Positions 22,616 through 31,771 of a stretch of DNA of 64,000 nt are shown here, in pieces. Every line of letters begins with the position of its first letter. Position 1 is the stretch's first letter. Origin of the DNA: Dietzia alimentaria 72. GTDB taxonomy: Bacteria; Actinomycetota; Actinomycetes; Mycobacteriales; Mycobacteriaceae. The notes under the pieces were generated by a model. The model saw only the letters and a program-made list of their open reading frames with translations. It had not been told where the DNA came from and did not search any database. The stretch spans positions 62,001 to 126,000 of the forward strand of contig NZ_AGFF01000005.1 of assembly GCF_000226215.1 (NCBI RefSeq), given 5' to 3'. Both the position numbers and the translations under genes were made by a program.

Positions 22616-23748
22616 GGCGTCCCGCCGGGCACCGGCACCGACACCGTTCCGCTGTCCGGCGGGATGGCCTCTCCCGGCTGGTCTGACTGGCCGCCGGACC
22701 GGCCCGGCTGCTGTCCGGGTGGCGGGATCTCGGTCGTCGTGGGGGCGACTGGCGTCTGACCATCGACCAACACGCCCTGGAGTGCCGAGCCCTGGAGAAC
22801 CGCGAACGGCCCCGGCTCGGAGGCCTTCATCAGCCCGCAGTTGACGATCCGGCTACCGGTGGCCCAGGAGAGCTCCGAGATGGGGTTGACGAGCGTCGAG
22901 ATGAGCGTCGTGCGTCGCAGGGCCTCCTCATCACCCAGGTAGGCGATCCCGGCCTGACGGCACGCGTCAGCGGTGAGTTCGGACTGCACACGCGGCTCCG
23001 GAGGGAACGGGCCCTCGGGGAACACCCCGTTGACGTCGAGGCCCGAGACGATCTCGATCGAGTGGTTGTCCGAGCACGGCACCGGAGCTCCGGGCAGGCC
23101 CTCCTCGGTGAACCCTAGGCAGGTGCCGGGATCCCACCGGCGATGTTGGTCGGCGTCCACAAACCGCCCGGTGGACAGTGCCGACCGGCCGTCCAGCTCG
23201 GAGGCGGCGATCCCGCACAACACGCTGTGGTCGCCCTTGTTCCACCCCTCCTCGGATGGAGGTACCACCGTCCCGGTGAACCGCCCCACCGGATCGATCG
23301 GTCGGTCGCCCGCGTAGCGGGTGGCCAGTGGCAGGCAGCGGTCCGTGCCGACGGGTGCGAGATCCGCGGGACCCGGCAGCGGTGTCTTGTCACCGAAGCC
23401 GGGATCCTCCGACAGGTCGATCCGGCCGGCCACCTCGAACCGGTGGGGCTCGTCGCAGTCCACCGTGTCGAACGTGGACACGGTGTCCGCCGAGCCAATC
23501 GACCAGGTCAGACAGGTCCCGGGCGCGGCCTCCGCATAGGCGGGGCCCGACAGGGTGCGGGGATCGACCTGCGGCACGATCACTTTGATTCGCTCAGCCC
23601 GCGCGGAGTTGGGGTCGTCGATGGCCGAAGCCATGAGAGCGCCCGTCACCGCGGCGCCGGAGAGGACGGCGAGAAGTGAGGCCATGACCGCGCCCCGTGT
23701 CCGGAGCAGCGACCGGCCCGGTCGGGACGATCTGGTGGTAGGGGTCAT
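22612..23748 (-). CDS. Septum-formation-domain membrane protein
   Basis: Protein of 378 residues with a short cytosolic N-terminus (MTPTTRSSRPGRSLLRTRG), one membrane helix (VMASLLAVLSGAAVTGALMAS) and a large exported domain. It contains two septum-formation-like repeats, each with paired Cys: GTCLTWSIGSADTVSTFDTVDC followed by PHRFEVAGRIDL, and GTCLGFTEEGLPGAPVPCSDNHSIEIV. The C-terminus is Pro/Gln/Gly-rich. The family is tied to cell division in name only; a direct role is not proven. ATG 23757 is an alternative start. Coupled to the small metallopeptidase and divergent from the ankyrin gene, as in mycobacteria. Confidence 0.85.
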   Translation of the reverse strand: MTPTTRSSRPGRSLLRTRGAVMASLLAVLSGAAVTGALMASAIDDPNSARAERIKVIVPQVDPRTLSGPAYAEAAPGTCLTWSIGSADTVSTFDTVDCDEPHRFEVAGRIDLSEDPGFGDKTPLPGPADLAPVGTDRCLPLATRYAGDRPIDPVGRFTGTVVPPSEEGWNKGDHSVLCGIAASELDGRSALSTGRFVDADQHRRWDPGTCLGFTEEGLPGAPVPCSDNHSIEIVSGLDVNGVFPEGPFPPEPRVQSELTADACRQAGIAYLGDEEALRRTTLISTLVNPISELSWATGSRIVNCGLMKASEPGPFAVLQGSALQGVLVDGQTPVAPTTTEIPPPGQQPGRSGGQSDQPGEAIPPDSGTVSVPVPGGTP

Positions 23749-23781
23749 CGCGTCCATGATGCCGTAATCGCGCCGTCCGGA

Positions 23782-23787
23782 TAGGAT
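23782..23787 (+). promoter_or_regulatory. -10 box (TAGGAT) of the ankyrin gene
   Basis: TAGGAT ends 7 nt before ATG 23795 with no Shine-Dalgarno, implying a leaderless mRNA. Confidence 0.5.
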
Positions 23788-23794
23788 TGCCGCC

Positions 23795-24238
23795 ATGAGC
23801 GGACAGAATCACGGCGGGCCCGACGGGTCGGACGGCGACGTGCGCTCTCCCCGAGAGGGCCTGGACCCCGAAGTCCTGGAGTTCGCCCAGATGCTGTTCC
23901 AGCTGGCACGCGACGGGGAGACCGAACGCCTGGCCGCCTACGTCGATGCCGGCGTCAGCCCCGACCTCACCAATGAGCGTGGCGACGCACTGCTCATGCT
24001 GGCGGCCTATAACGGCAACCCCGACACCGTGCGGGCACTCGTCGAGCGGGGCGCCGAGGTCGACAGGGCCAATGACCGGGGTCAGACCCCGCTCGCCGGT
24101 GCCGTGTTCAAGGGCTACGGCGAGGTGGTCCGCGTACTCTTCGAAGCCGGCGCCGACCCGCACGGCGGGACACCCACCGCGGTGGACACGGCTCGCATGT
24201 TCGAGAAGCACGCTTTCCTCGAACTCTTCGGCGTCTGA
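23795..24238 (+). CDS. Ankyrin-repeat protein
   Basis: Cytoplasmic protein of 147 residues made of about three ankyrin repeats. The repeat pattern is visible in GVSPDLTNERGDALLMLAAYNG, GAEVDRANDRGQTPLAGAVFKG and GADPHGGTPTAVDTARMFEKH, each with the loop and paired helices of the fold. Ankyrin domains bind other proteins; the partner is not known. It has its own leaderless promoter and sits between the septum-formation gene and serS. No catalytic motif is seen. Confidence 0.9.
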   Translation: MSGQNHGGPDGSDGDVRSPREGLDPEVLEFAQMLFQLARDGETERLAAYVDAGVSPDLTNERGDALLMLAAYNGNPDTVRALVERGAEVDRANDRGQTPLAGAVFKGYGEVVRVLFEAGADPHGGTPTAVDTARMFEKHAFLELFGV

Positions 24239-24261
24239 TCAGGGCCACAAACGCGGGCCGC

Positions 24262-24267
24262 TAGGCT
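24262..24267 (+). promoter_or_regulatory. -10 box (TAGGCT) of serS
   Basis: TAGGCT ends 7 nt before GTG 24275, implying a leaderless mRNA. Confidence 0.5.
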
Positions 24268-24274
24268 GGGGTCC

Positions 24275-25537
24275 GTGATCGATCTCAAGCTGCTCCGCGA
24301 GAACCCCGACGTCGTCCGCGAATCCCAACGCACCCGCGGTGAGGACCCTTCGCTGGTCGACCAGTTGCTGGCCGCCGATGAGTCGCGTCGTTCGTCGATC
24401 GCCGCCGCCGACGGCGCGCGCGCCGAGCAGAAGGCCCACGGCAAGAAGGTCGGACAGGCCTCGCCCGAGGACCGCCCCGCCCTCCTCGAGGCCGCCGGTG
24501 CGCTGAAGAAGGCGGTCAAGGACGCCGAGGAGTCCGAGAAGACCGCCGCCGCAGAGGTGGAGCGGCTCCAACGGATGCTCTCCAACGTGGTCGAGGACGG
24601 CACCCCCGCGGGCGGCGAGGACGACTTCGTGGAGATCGAGCGCATCGGTGAGATCCCGACCTTCGACTTCGAGCCCAAAGACCACCTCGAGCTGGGTGAG
24701 AGCCTGGGCCTGCTCGACATGGAGCGCGGCGCCAAGGTCTCCGGCGCCCGCTTCTACTTCCTCACCGGCTACGGCGCCCTACTCCAGCTGGGAATGCTGC
24801 AGCTCGCGGCGCAGAAGGCCACCGCCAACGGGTTCACCATGATGATCCCGCCCGTGCTCGTGCGTCCCGAGATCATGCAGGGCACCGGTTTCCTCGGTGC
24901 CCACGCCGACGAGGTCTACAAGCTCGAGGCCGACGACCTCTACCTGGTAGGCACCTCCGAAGTCGCGCTCGCCGGCTACCACCAGGGCGAGATCCTCGAC
25001 CTGTCCGACGGTCCCAAGCGCTACTGCGGCTGGTCCTCCTGCTTCCGTCGGGAGGCCGGCAGCCACGGCAAGGACACCCGCGGCATCATCCGCGTCCACC
25101 AGTTCGACAAGGTGGAGATGTTCTCCTGGTGCAAGCCCGAGGACGCCCGCGAGGAGCATCTGCGCCTGCTGTCCTTCGAGAAGGAGATGCTGCAGGCGAT
25201 GGGCCTGCCGTTCCGCGTGATCGACATCGCCGGCGGCGATCTCGGGTCCTCCGCCGCCCGCAAGTACGACTGTGAGGCGTGGGTCCCCACGCAGAACGCC
25301 TACCGCGAACTCACCTCCACGTCGAACTGCACGACGTTCCAGGCCCGTCGTCTGGGCGTCCGCTACCGGGACGACGAGGGTCGCACCCAGATCGCCGCCA
25401 CGCTCAACGGGACGCTCGCGACCACCCGCTGGCTCGTGGCGATCCTCGAGAACCACCAGCAGGCGGACGGCTCCGTGGTGGTCCCCGAAGCCCTGCGTCC
25501 GTTCGTGGGCAAGGACGTACTCGAGCCGATCCGCTGA
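24275..25537 (+). CDS. serS: Seryl-tRNA synthetase
   Basis: Class II aminoacyl-tRNA synthetase of 420 residues that charges tRNA-Ser (and tRNA-Sec where present). The N-terminal long antiparallel coiled coil (about residues 25-105) contacts the tRNA long variable arm. Class II motif 2 is in [22 protein letters not shown] and motif 3 in [20 protein letters not shown]. The serine-specific TSEVAL and [14 protein letters not shown] segments are also present. Length is standard. It converges with the thioesterase gene through a hairpin that holds both stops. Confidence 0.98.
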   Translation: MIDLKLLRENPDVVRESQRTRGEDPSLVDQLLAADESRRSSIAAADGARAEQKAHGKKVGQASPEDRPALLEAAGALKKAVKDAEESEKTAAAEVERLQRMLSNVVEDGTPAGGEDDFVEIERIGEIPTFDFEPKDHLELGESLGLLDMERGAKVSGARFYFLTGYGALLQLGMLQLAAQKATANGFTMMIPPVLVRPEIMQGTGFLGAHADEVYKLEADDLYLVGTSEVALAGYHQGEILDLSDGPKRYCGWSSCFRREAGSHGKDTRGIIRVHQFDKVEMFSWCKPEDAREEHLRLLSFEKEMLQAMGLPFRVIDIAGGDLGSSAARKYDCEAWVPTQNAYRELTSTSNCTTFQARRLGVRYRDDEGRTQIAATLNGTLATTRWLVAILENHQQADGSVVVPEALRPFVGKDVLEPIR

Positions 25538-25556
25538 CCCGGCCGACGGTCAGCGG
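25531..25556. terminator. Perfect 9-bp hairpin containing both stop codons (serS / thioesterase)
   Basis: CCGCTGACC (25531-25539) pairs with GGTCAGCGG (25548-25556) over 8 nt. TGA 25535-25537 ends serS, and TCA 25550-25552 is the stop of the opposite gene. Confidence 0.6.
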
Positions 25557-26065
25557 AACAACATCATCACACCGCTCGCGCTGGCGCACGTGCGCCTGTC
25601 CGTGTCGGTGACCCTGACCTGCACCACACAGGTGGAGCGACCCACATGTTCCACCTCGGCGTGGATCGTCGCGGGCGTCTTCTCCAACCGCAGGGCGCGG
25701 ATGTAGCGGACGTTGAGATCCAGGGTGCTGTAGCCGACGCCCTCCTCGAGCACGGTCGCCGTGGCGTAGCCCAGAGCCGAGTCCACCCATCCGGAGACGA
25801 TCCCGCCGTGGACCGTCCCGCCGTTGTTGAGCGCCCACTCCGCGGGCTCGGCGGCCATGGTCACCGCGCCCACCTCCGCGGAGGCCAGGCGGATGCCGAG
25901 CGAGTGTGCACCGGGGGAGAGGTGACGCTCGCCGGAGATGACCCGGTTAAGGGCATCGAGTCCCGCGTGCGCGATCCGCTCATCCGAAGGAGGGAGGGCG
26001 GGCCAGGAGTAATGGCGACTGCGCGCCGCCGGATCTACCGAATCAAAGGGGGCGTCGTGGTCCAC
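25550..26065 (-). CDS. PaaI-type acyl-CoA thioesterase (hotdog fold)
   Basis: Cytoplasmic thioesterase of 171 residues. The hotdog-fold core runs from about residue 55 to the end and has the PaaI signature LNNGGTVHGGIVSGWVDSALGYA, with Asn/Gly and the helix carrying the catalytic Asp equivalent. The sheet ends with VRVTDTDRRTCASASGVMML. It likely hydrolyses acyl- or aryl-CoA; the exact chain is unknown. GTG 26065 is set by TAGGTT 7 nt upstream. The next gene, divergent, encodes an acyltransferase, so both may act on acyl-CoA, but that is context only. Confidence 0.88.
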   Translation of the reverse strand: MDHDAPFDSVDPAARSRHYSWPALPPSDERIAHAGLDALNRVISGERHLSPGAHSLGIRLASAEVGAVTMAAEPAEWALNNGGTVHGGIVSGWVDSALGYATATVLEEGVGYSTLDLNVRYIRALRLEKTPATIHAEVEHVGRSTCVVQVRVTDTDRRTCASASGVMMLFR

Positions 26066-26072
26066 GCTGCCG

Positions 26073-26078
26073 AACCTA
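26073..26078 (-). promoter_or_regulatory. -10 box (TAGGTT) of the thioesterase gene
   Basis: TAGGTT on the minus strand ends 7 nt before GTG 26065, implying a leaderless mRNA. Confidence 0.5.
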
Positions 26079-26113
26079 CCGGCAGAGCTCGACCGTCTGC
26101 GGGGACGGGCCGC

Positions 26114-26119
26114 TACGCT
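26114..26119 (+). promoter_or_regulatory. -10 box (TACGCT) of the acyltransferase gene
   Basis: TACGCT ends 7 nt before GTG 26127. This favours that start over GTG 26121. Confidence 0.5.
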
Positions 26120-26126
26120 GGTGGTC

Positions 26127-26957
26127 GTGGAGCTGCTCTATACGGGGATCATCGGGTTCGCCCGCACGATGTTCAAGGTCCAGGGCCTTGACCTGACCGT
26201 CCGCGGGGAACGACATTTCCCCGAGCGGGGCGGCGCGGTGGTGGTGATCAACCACACCGGCTACTTCGACTTCGTCTACGGCGGCATACCGGCCCGGGTG
26301 CACAAGCGGTTCATTCGCTACATGGCCAAGGTCGAGGTCTTCGACCACAAGATCTCCGGCCCGATCATGCGCGAGCTCAAGCACATCCCCGTGGACCGCA
26401 CCGCCGGCAAGGCGTCTTTCGACGAGGCGGTGAACAGACTCAGGGCGGGTGAACTGGTCGGCGTTTTTCCCGAGGCGACCATCAGCCGTAGCTTCGAGGT
26501 CAAGGAATTCAAGACCGGTGCCGTCCGGATGGCGCTCGCCGCGGATGTCCCGATCATCACCGTGACGCTGTGGGGATCGCAGCGCGTCTGGACCAAGGGC
26601 CTACCCAAGAAGCTGCTGCGCCCCAAGGTGCCCATCATGATGCAGGTGGGCGTCCCCATGAAGGCCTATGAGCCCGTCGAGGAGTGCACCCAGGAGATCC
26701 GCTCCCGCATGCAGGCGACCCTCGAGCGGATGCAGCAGGAGTACGCGCAGAAGTACGGTCCCTACCCGGCCGGTGCCAGCTGGGTTCCCGCGCGCCTCGG
26801 TGGATCCGCGCCCACGCTCGACGAGGCAACGGCGCTCGACGAGGCTGAGCACGCAGAACGGATGCGTCTGCGGGCCGAGAAGGCCGCGTCCGAGGGGACC
26901 GCGGCACTCGACGATCCTGATGTGCCGAAGGGACCGGCCGGCCCGGGCGCTCCGTGA
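26127..26957 (+). CDS. Lysophospholipid / 1-acylglycerol-3-phosphate-type acyltransferase
   Basis: Membrane-associated acyltransferase of 276 residues of the PlsC family. It transfers a fatty acyl chain to a glycerolipid hydroxyl. Motif I is NHTGYFD (HxxxxD), motif III is FPEATISRSF in place of the usual FPEGTRS, and KTGAVRMALAADVPIITVT is motif IV. The C-terminal 60 residues are charged and Ala-rich. Mycobacteria have a paralog array of such genes at the equivalent site; here there is only one copy. Its stop overlaps the HAD gene start (GTGA), so they form an operon. Confidence 0.88.
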   Translation: MELLYTGIIGFARTMFKVQGLDLTVRGERHFPERGGAVVVINHTGYFDFVYGGIPARVHKRFIRYMAKVEVFDHKISGPIMRELKHIPVDRTAGKASFDEAVNRLRAGELVGVFPEATISRSFEVKEFKTGAVRMALAADVPIITVTLWGSQRVWTKGLPKKLLRPKVPIMMQVGVPMKAYEPVEECTQEIRSRMQATLERMQQEYAQKYGPYPAGASWVPARLGGSAPTLDEATALDEAEHAERMRLRAEKAASEGTAALDDPDVPKGPAGPGAP

Positions 26958-27781
26958 CCCACTCCAGACCGCTGCTCGTCGCCACTGATATCGACGGCAC
27001 CCTGATCGGCAGCGACAACCTGCTGCCCGCCGCCAACCGTGCTGTCGTGGCGGATCTCGTGGCGGACGGGGCCACCTTCGTCCTGGCCACCGGACGGCCC
27101 CCGCGCTGGATGGACCAGATCGTCGACCAGTTGCCCGTGGCACCGCTGGCCGTGTGTGCCAACGGCGCCGTGATCATGGACACCAACAGTGGCGAGTACC
27201 TCTCCACCAACCTGTTGCAGCCGGAGGCTCTCGCCGCGATCGATCGGATCCTCCGCGAACGACTGCCGGGCAGCGGCATCGCCGCGGAACGGTTGGGTAC
27301 CGACGCCGCCGATGCTGAATTCGTGGCCAGTCCCGACTACGAACACGCCTGGATCAACCCGTCCCACCTTCAGGTAGGCCACTTCGAGGTGTTGTCCGAG
27401 CCGGTGCTCAAGATGCTCGTCCGGGTGCCGGGTGTGCCCAGCGCCGAGTTGGTGGCTGCGCTGCGCGGGGAGGTCGACCACCTCGCGGACGTCACGTTCT
27501 CCACCACTGACGGATTGATCGAGCTCGCCGCGCGCGGGATCACCAAGGCCAGTGGACTTACCGAACTCGCCTCCGCGACCACCGCCGCCGCCGGCCCATC
27601 CGGGGTGCCCGTCACCGTGGCGTTCGGCGACATGCCCAACGACGTGGACATGCTGCGCTGGGCGGACCACGGCGTCGCTATGGGAAACGCCATCCCCGCG
27701 GTGCGCGCAGTGGCGGACGAGGTCACCCTGACCAATGATGAGGCGGGTCTGGCGCACGTGCTGCGTCGCTGGTGGACCTGA
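26954..27781 (+). CDS. HAD-superfamily phosphatase (Cof type)
   Basis: Cytoplasmic phosphatase of 275 residues, HAD subfamily IIB. Motif I is ATDIDGTLIG with Asp nucleophile and Asp+2 acid/base near residues 12-14, motif II is LATGRPP, and motif IV is VAFGDMPNDVDMLRWADHGVAMGNA, which binds Mg2+. The C2-type cap lies between (about 85-190). Such enzymes dephosphorylate sugar phosphates and flavin or pyridoxal phosphates; the substrate here is unknown. GTG 26954 overlaps the acyltransferase stop. The M. tuberculosis counterpart lies in the same neighbourhood, as I recall. Confidence 0.9.
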   Translation: MTHSRPLLVATDIDGTLIGSDNLLPAANRAVVADLVADGATFVLATGRPPRWMDQIVDQLPVAPLAVCANGAVIMDTNSGEYLSTNLLQPEALAAIDRILRERLPGSGIAAERLGTDAADAEFVASPDYEHAWINPSHLQVGHFEVLSEPVLKMLVRVPGVPSAELVAALRGEVDHLADVTFSTTDGLIELAARGITKASGLTELASATTAAAGPSGVPVTVAFGDMPNDVDMLRWADHGVAMGNAIPAVRAVADEVTLTNDEAGLAHVLRRWWT

Positions 27782-27866
27782 GCGGTCTCGACGGAACGCG
27801 TTCCGGAGTGGTCAGTGGCCGTCCGGCAGTGAGTCGGCCCGCCTCGCTCAGAATCCGCCCCCCGCG

Positions 27867-27908
27867 ATGAACTCCGGCCACCGCCGGGGCGCACGCGCGA
27901 GTTCATCG
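27867..27908. repeat. 42-nt palindromic element, copy 2
   Basis: Arms CGATGAACTC (27866-27875) and GAGTTCATCG (27900-27909) pair perfectly over 10 bp, with an inner CGCC-GG-GGCG hairpin. Same length and CCACCGCC core as copies at 12101 and 55310. It lies in the convergent gap between the HAD and amidase genes. Confidence 0.75.
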
Positions 27909-27935
27909 AGAGGGGCGTCTGTGTTCTTGGGGTTG

Positions 27936-28019
27936 CGGACCGGTCCCCACCACTTCCCCGGTGTGCCCGCCGCCCCATGGGTGGGGGAGGCGGGCACACC
28001 TGGTGGGATCCGGTCCGCG
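27936..28019. terminator. Long 84-nt two-part hairpin between HAD and amidase genes
   Basis: Inner stem: GGTGTGCCCGCC (27961-27972) with GGCGGGCACACC (27990-28001), perfect over 12 bp. Outer stem: 27936-27953 with 28002-28019, 18 nt with two mismatches, joined by a 7-nt one-sided bulge. Likely bidirectional terminator. Confidence 0.65.
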
Positions 28020-28027
28020 AGTGTGAG

Positions 28028-28066
28028 CGGCCGACGGGCGCGGGATCTCCACGTGCTCGTCGGCCG
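28028..28066. terminator. Second hairpin beside the amidase stop
   Basis: CGGCCGACG (28028-28036) pairs perfectly with CGTCGGCCG (28058-28066), just after the amidase stop on the minus strand. Confidence 0.5.
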
Positions 28067-28071
28067 GGGGT

Positions 28072-30141
28072 CTACGGGTTGGGCTCGACCGTGAGCTCCT
28101 TGGTGGCGGGGTCGAAGACGAGCGTTCCGCCGACGAACCGCTGAGCCACGGTGCCGTCCCCGCGGGTGGCCTCGGAGGACACCGGCAGGCCGAGCGGGCC
28201 GTGCTCGTAACCCTGGGCGGCCCAGGCGTCTCCGATCAAGCCCCACACGGGGTGGGTGCCGGTCTCGGGAGACGAGTACAGTGCACCGTTCTCGTGCTTG
28301 ACCAGCGACACATCCCCGAACTTCTGGACCCCGGACAGTGCCTTGCCGAGTGGCCCGGACAGTTTCGACGCCAGCGCTGCGAACTGGCCGAGGTCTCCGC
28401 CGAGCGCGTCCTGCACGGAGCCTGCGCCGAGCGGCAGGTCAGCAAGCGTCTTGCCGCCGGTCAGGATGCGGGTCAGGGTCTCGGCGTCAAGCTTGCCGCC
28501 GCTGAGCACGGTGCGCAGTGCGGTGGCCACCGCGTCCTGGACACTTCCCGTGGAGACCTCGGGGCGGGAGCTGCCGTTGGCGCCGGTGGGCGGGGTGCTG
28601 GGCGGGGTCGCGGTGCCTCCACCGGCGCCGGGAGCGGGCGTGCTGGGCTTGGTCCCCCCACCGCCGCCCTTGGCGTATGCGGCCGCGATGTCGCGGATCT
28701 GGCCCATCTTCGCGTAGCCGGCGTTGCCGGGGCAGGAGGTCAGGCCCACGTCACGATGGGCGAAGATGTTGGGCAGCCGGACCGAGGTCCCGTACGAGTA
28801 CTTGGTGTACGAGGTCCCCTCGGAGTAGTGGGTGTCGGAGCCCTTGGGGTCGATGCCGGCCAGGGACAGACGCCAGCCGAGGATCTCGCCGACCTTGCGG
28901 ATGGTCGCGTCCGACGGGGAGACGGTCGAGTAGTCGCCCATCATCGAGATGCCCCAGGTGTTGCTGTTGAAGCCGCCGGCGTGGGCGCCCTGGACGTTCC
29001 GGCTCAGTCCGCCGGCCCGCCCCTCGAACGCCTGGCCGTACTTGTCGACCAGCACGTTGTAGCCGACGTCGCACCAGCCCAGCGTGCGCGCGTGGTACGT
29101 GTAGATCCCACGCATGACGCTGGCCGAGCCCTCGCGGCTGTAGTCGTTGCTGCCGGCAGTGTGGTGAACGGTGCCGGCCGCCAGTGAGTCGTCATAAGAG
29201 GCACTGCCGCAGCGGATCGACTCGTCGGCGCCCCAACCGGAACGGGAGATGATCGTCGGCTGCTTGGCTGCGATGTCGCCGTTGGTGCCGGTGCCACCGG
29301 ACGCGGCGACATCGGCGAACTGCTCTGGATCGGGGGTCGGGGTGGTGTCGGGGGAGAGCAGGACCGCCTTGACCGTGGACGGGTCTAGATCGGTGCTGTT
29401 CGCGACGGGCTTGATGTCCGCGAAGCGGGTCGGGACCGGTGGTGCATCGTCGGAGTCGGGCTTCGCGGCGGGGCCGGCCGGGACCGGAATCGACGGAGCG
29501 GGCGCGGCGGCCGGGGCCGGCGCGGGCTCTGCGGTGCGAGTGGCCGCAATGTCATCGGCGGACTCAGCCGCAGTGGTCTCAGGCTTCTCGGAGTCGCCGG
29601 CCGGCTCGTCGTCACCGGCGGTCGCCTCGGGCGCGTCGGCGAGGGAAGTGGTGTCGATGTCGACGCCGGAGAGCTTGATCTGGACCGTCGTGGTGTCGGT
29701 GCCCAGGTAAACGGCTTCGGTGCCGCCGGTACCGGTGGTGCTCTCGCCTTCGCCGTCGGTGGACTCCGCCTCGTACCAGGGGCCCCACGTGCCGTCGGGG
29801 TTCTTGGCTCGCACGGTGGCGAGCGCCTCGGGATTAAAACCCTTCCAGGTCACGCCGATCATCGAGAACGGTGTCTCGGAAGTGACTTCCTTGACGGGGG
29901 AGTCGCCCGTGGAGATATCGGAATCGACGCCGGTGGCGGATGGGGCTTCGGCGAGGGGGACCTCGGTCTCGCCGGTGGGCAATGCGCTGCCGGCGGTCGT
30001 GGCGATGTCCTCTCCGGACTCGACCAGGTGGCCCGCTCCCGAGACTGCGAGGGGCGTGACCACGGACGCCGCGACCGCCACCGCCAGGGCGAGGGTCCGG
30101 CGTCGACCGCTGAAGTGCAGGGGGCGGCGTCGTGTTCTCAA
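28072..30141 (-). CDS. Exported N-acetylmuramoyl-L-alanine amidase (PGRP type) with C-terminal LGFP repeat
   Basis: Secreted wall hydrolase of 689 residues. A signal peptide (RRRTLALAVAVAASVVTPLAVSG-like, about residues 12-35) is followed by a long Ala/Pro/Asp-rich region. The amidase-2/PGRP domain (about 320-490) has HHTAGSNDYSREG, the GWCDVGYNVLVDKYGQ core, and HRDVGLTSCPG with a zinc ligand. A Gly/Pro linker and a helical part follow. One LGFP-type repeat (WAAQGYEHGPLGLPVSSEA) lies at the C-terminus, like those of the mycolyltransferase at 42788. TTG 30141 is preferred because GGAG sits 6 nt upstream; GTG 30171 and 30213 are in frame. Divergent from glf, as the related gene is in mycobacteria. 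Confidence 0.85.
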   Translation of the reverse strand: MRTRRRPLHFSGRRRTLALAVAVAASVVTPLAVSGAGHLVESGEDIATTAGSALPTGETEVPLAEAPSATGVDSDISTGDSPVKEVTSETPFSMIGVTWKGFNPEALATVRAKNPDGTWGPWYEAESTDGEGESTTGTGGTEAVYLGTDTTTVQIKLSGVDIDTTSLADAPEATAGDDEPAGDSEKPETTAAESADDIAATRTAEPAPAPAAAPAPSIPVPAGPAAKPDSDDAPPVPTRFADIKPVANSTDLDPSTVKAVLLSPDTTPTPDPEQFADVAASGGTGTNGDIAAKQPTIISRSGWGADESIRCGSASYDDSLAAGTVHHTAGSNDYSREGSASVMRGIYTYHARTLGWCDVGYNVLVDKYGQAFEGRAGGLSRNVQGAHAGGFNSNTWGISMMGDYSTVSPSDATIRKVGEILGWRLSLAGIDPKGSDTHYSEGTSYTKYSYGTSVRLPNIFAHRDVGLTSCPGNAGYAKMGQIRDIAAAYAKGGGGGTKPSTPAPGAGGGTATPPSTPPTGANGSSRPEVSTGSVQDAVATALRTVLSGGKLDAETLTRILTGGKTLADLPLGAGSVQDALGGDLGQFAALASKLSGPLGKALSGVQKFGDVSLVKHENGALYSSPETGTHPVWGLIGDAWAAQGYEHGPLGLPVSSEATRGDGTVAQRFVGGTLVFDPATKELTVEPNP

Positions 30142-30252
30142 GGGCTTCTCCAGATCAGGTGTCTGTGTCACGCGGCTGCAGACTGCGAGGCACGTCTCCC
30201 CAAAAAGTCGCACGGCGTGCGACCAGTGGGGCGATTGTGACGAACGAGGTCA

Positions 30253-30258
30253 ATGTTA
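30253..30258 (-). promoter_or_regulatory. Possible -10 box (TAACAT) of the amidase gene
   Basis: TAACAT on the minus strand implies a leader of about 105 nt to the preferred TTG start at 30141. Confidence 0.35.
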
Positions 30259-30307
30259 GCCAAGAAACGTGTGAAACCAAGCGGTATAGGAGTGAATAAA
30301 GAGATGA

Positions 30308-31711
<1,404 letters not shown>

Positions 31712-31733
31712 CCCCGGTGCCCCGCCCCTGACT

Positions 31734-31766
31734 CGCGCTGCCGAAATGGACCACACCGGCAGCGCG
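31734..31766. terminator. Hairpin terminator after glf
   Basis: CGCGCTGCCG (31734-31743) pairs perfectly with CGGCAGCGCG (31757-31766). It lies between the convergent ends of glf and the SAVED-like gene. Confidence 0.7.
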
Positions 31767-31771
31767 GGTCC

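Noticed and set aside
24239-24274. tRNA-Ser gene near serS
   Set aside because: The gap is too short and shows no cloverleaf. No tRNA or rRNA gene was recognised anywhere in the window.
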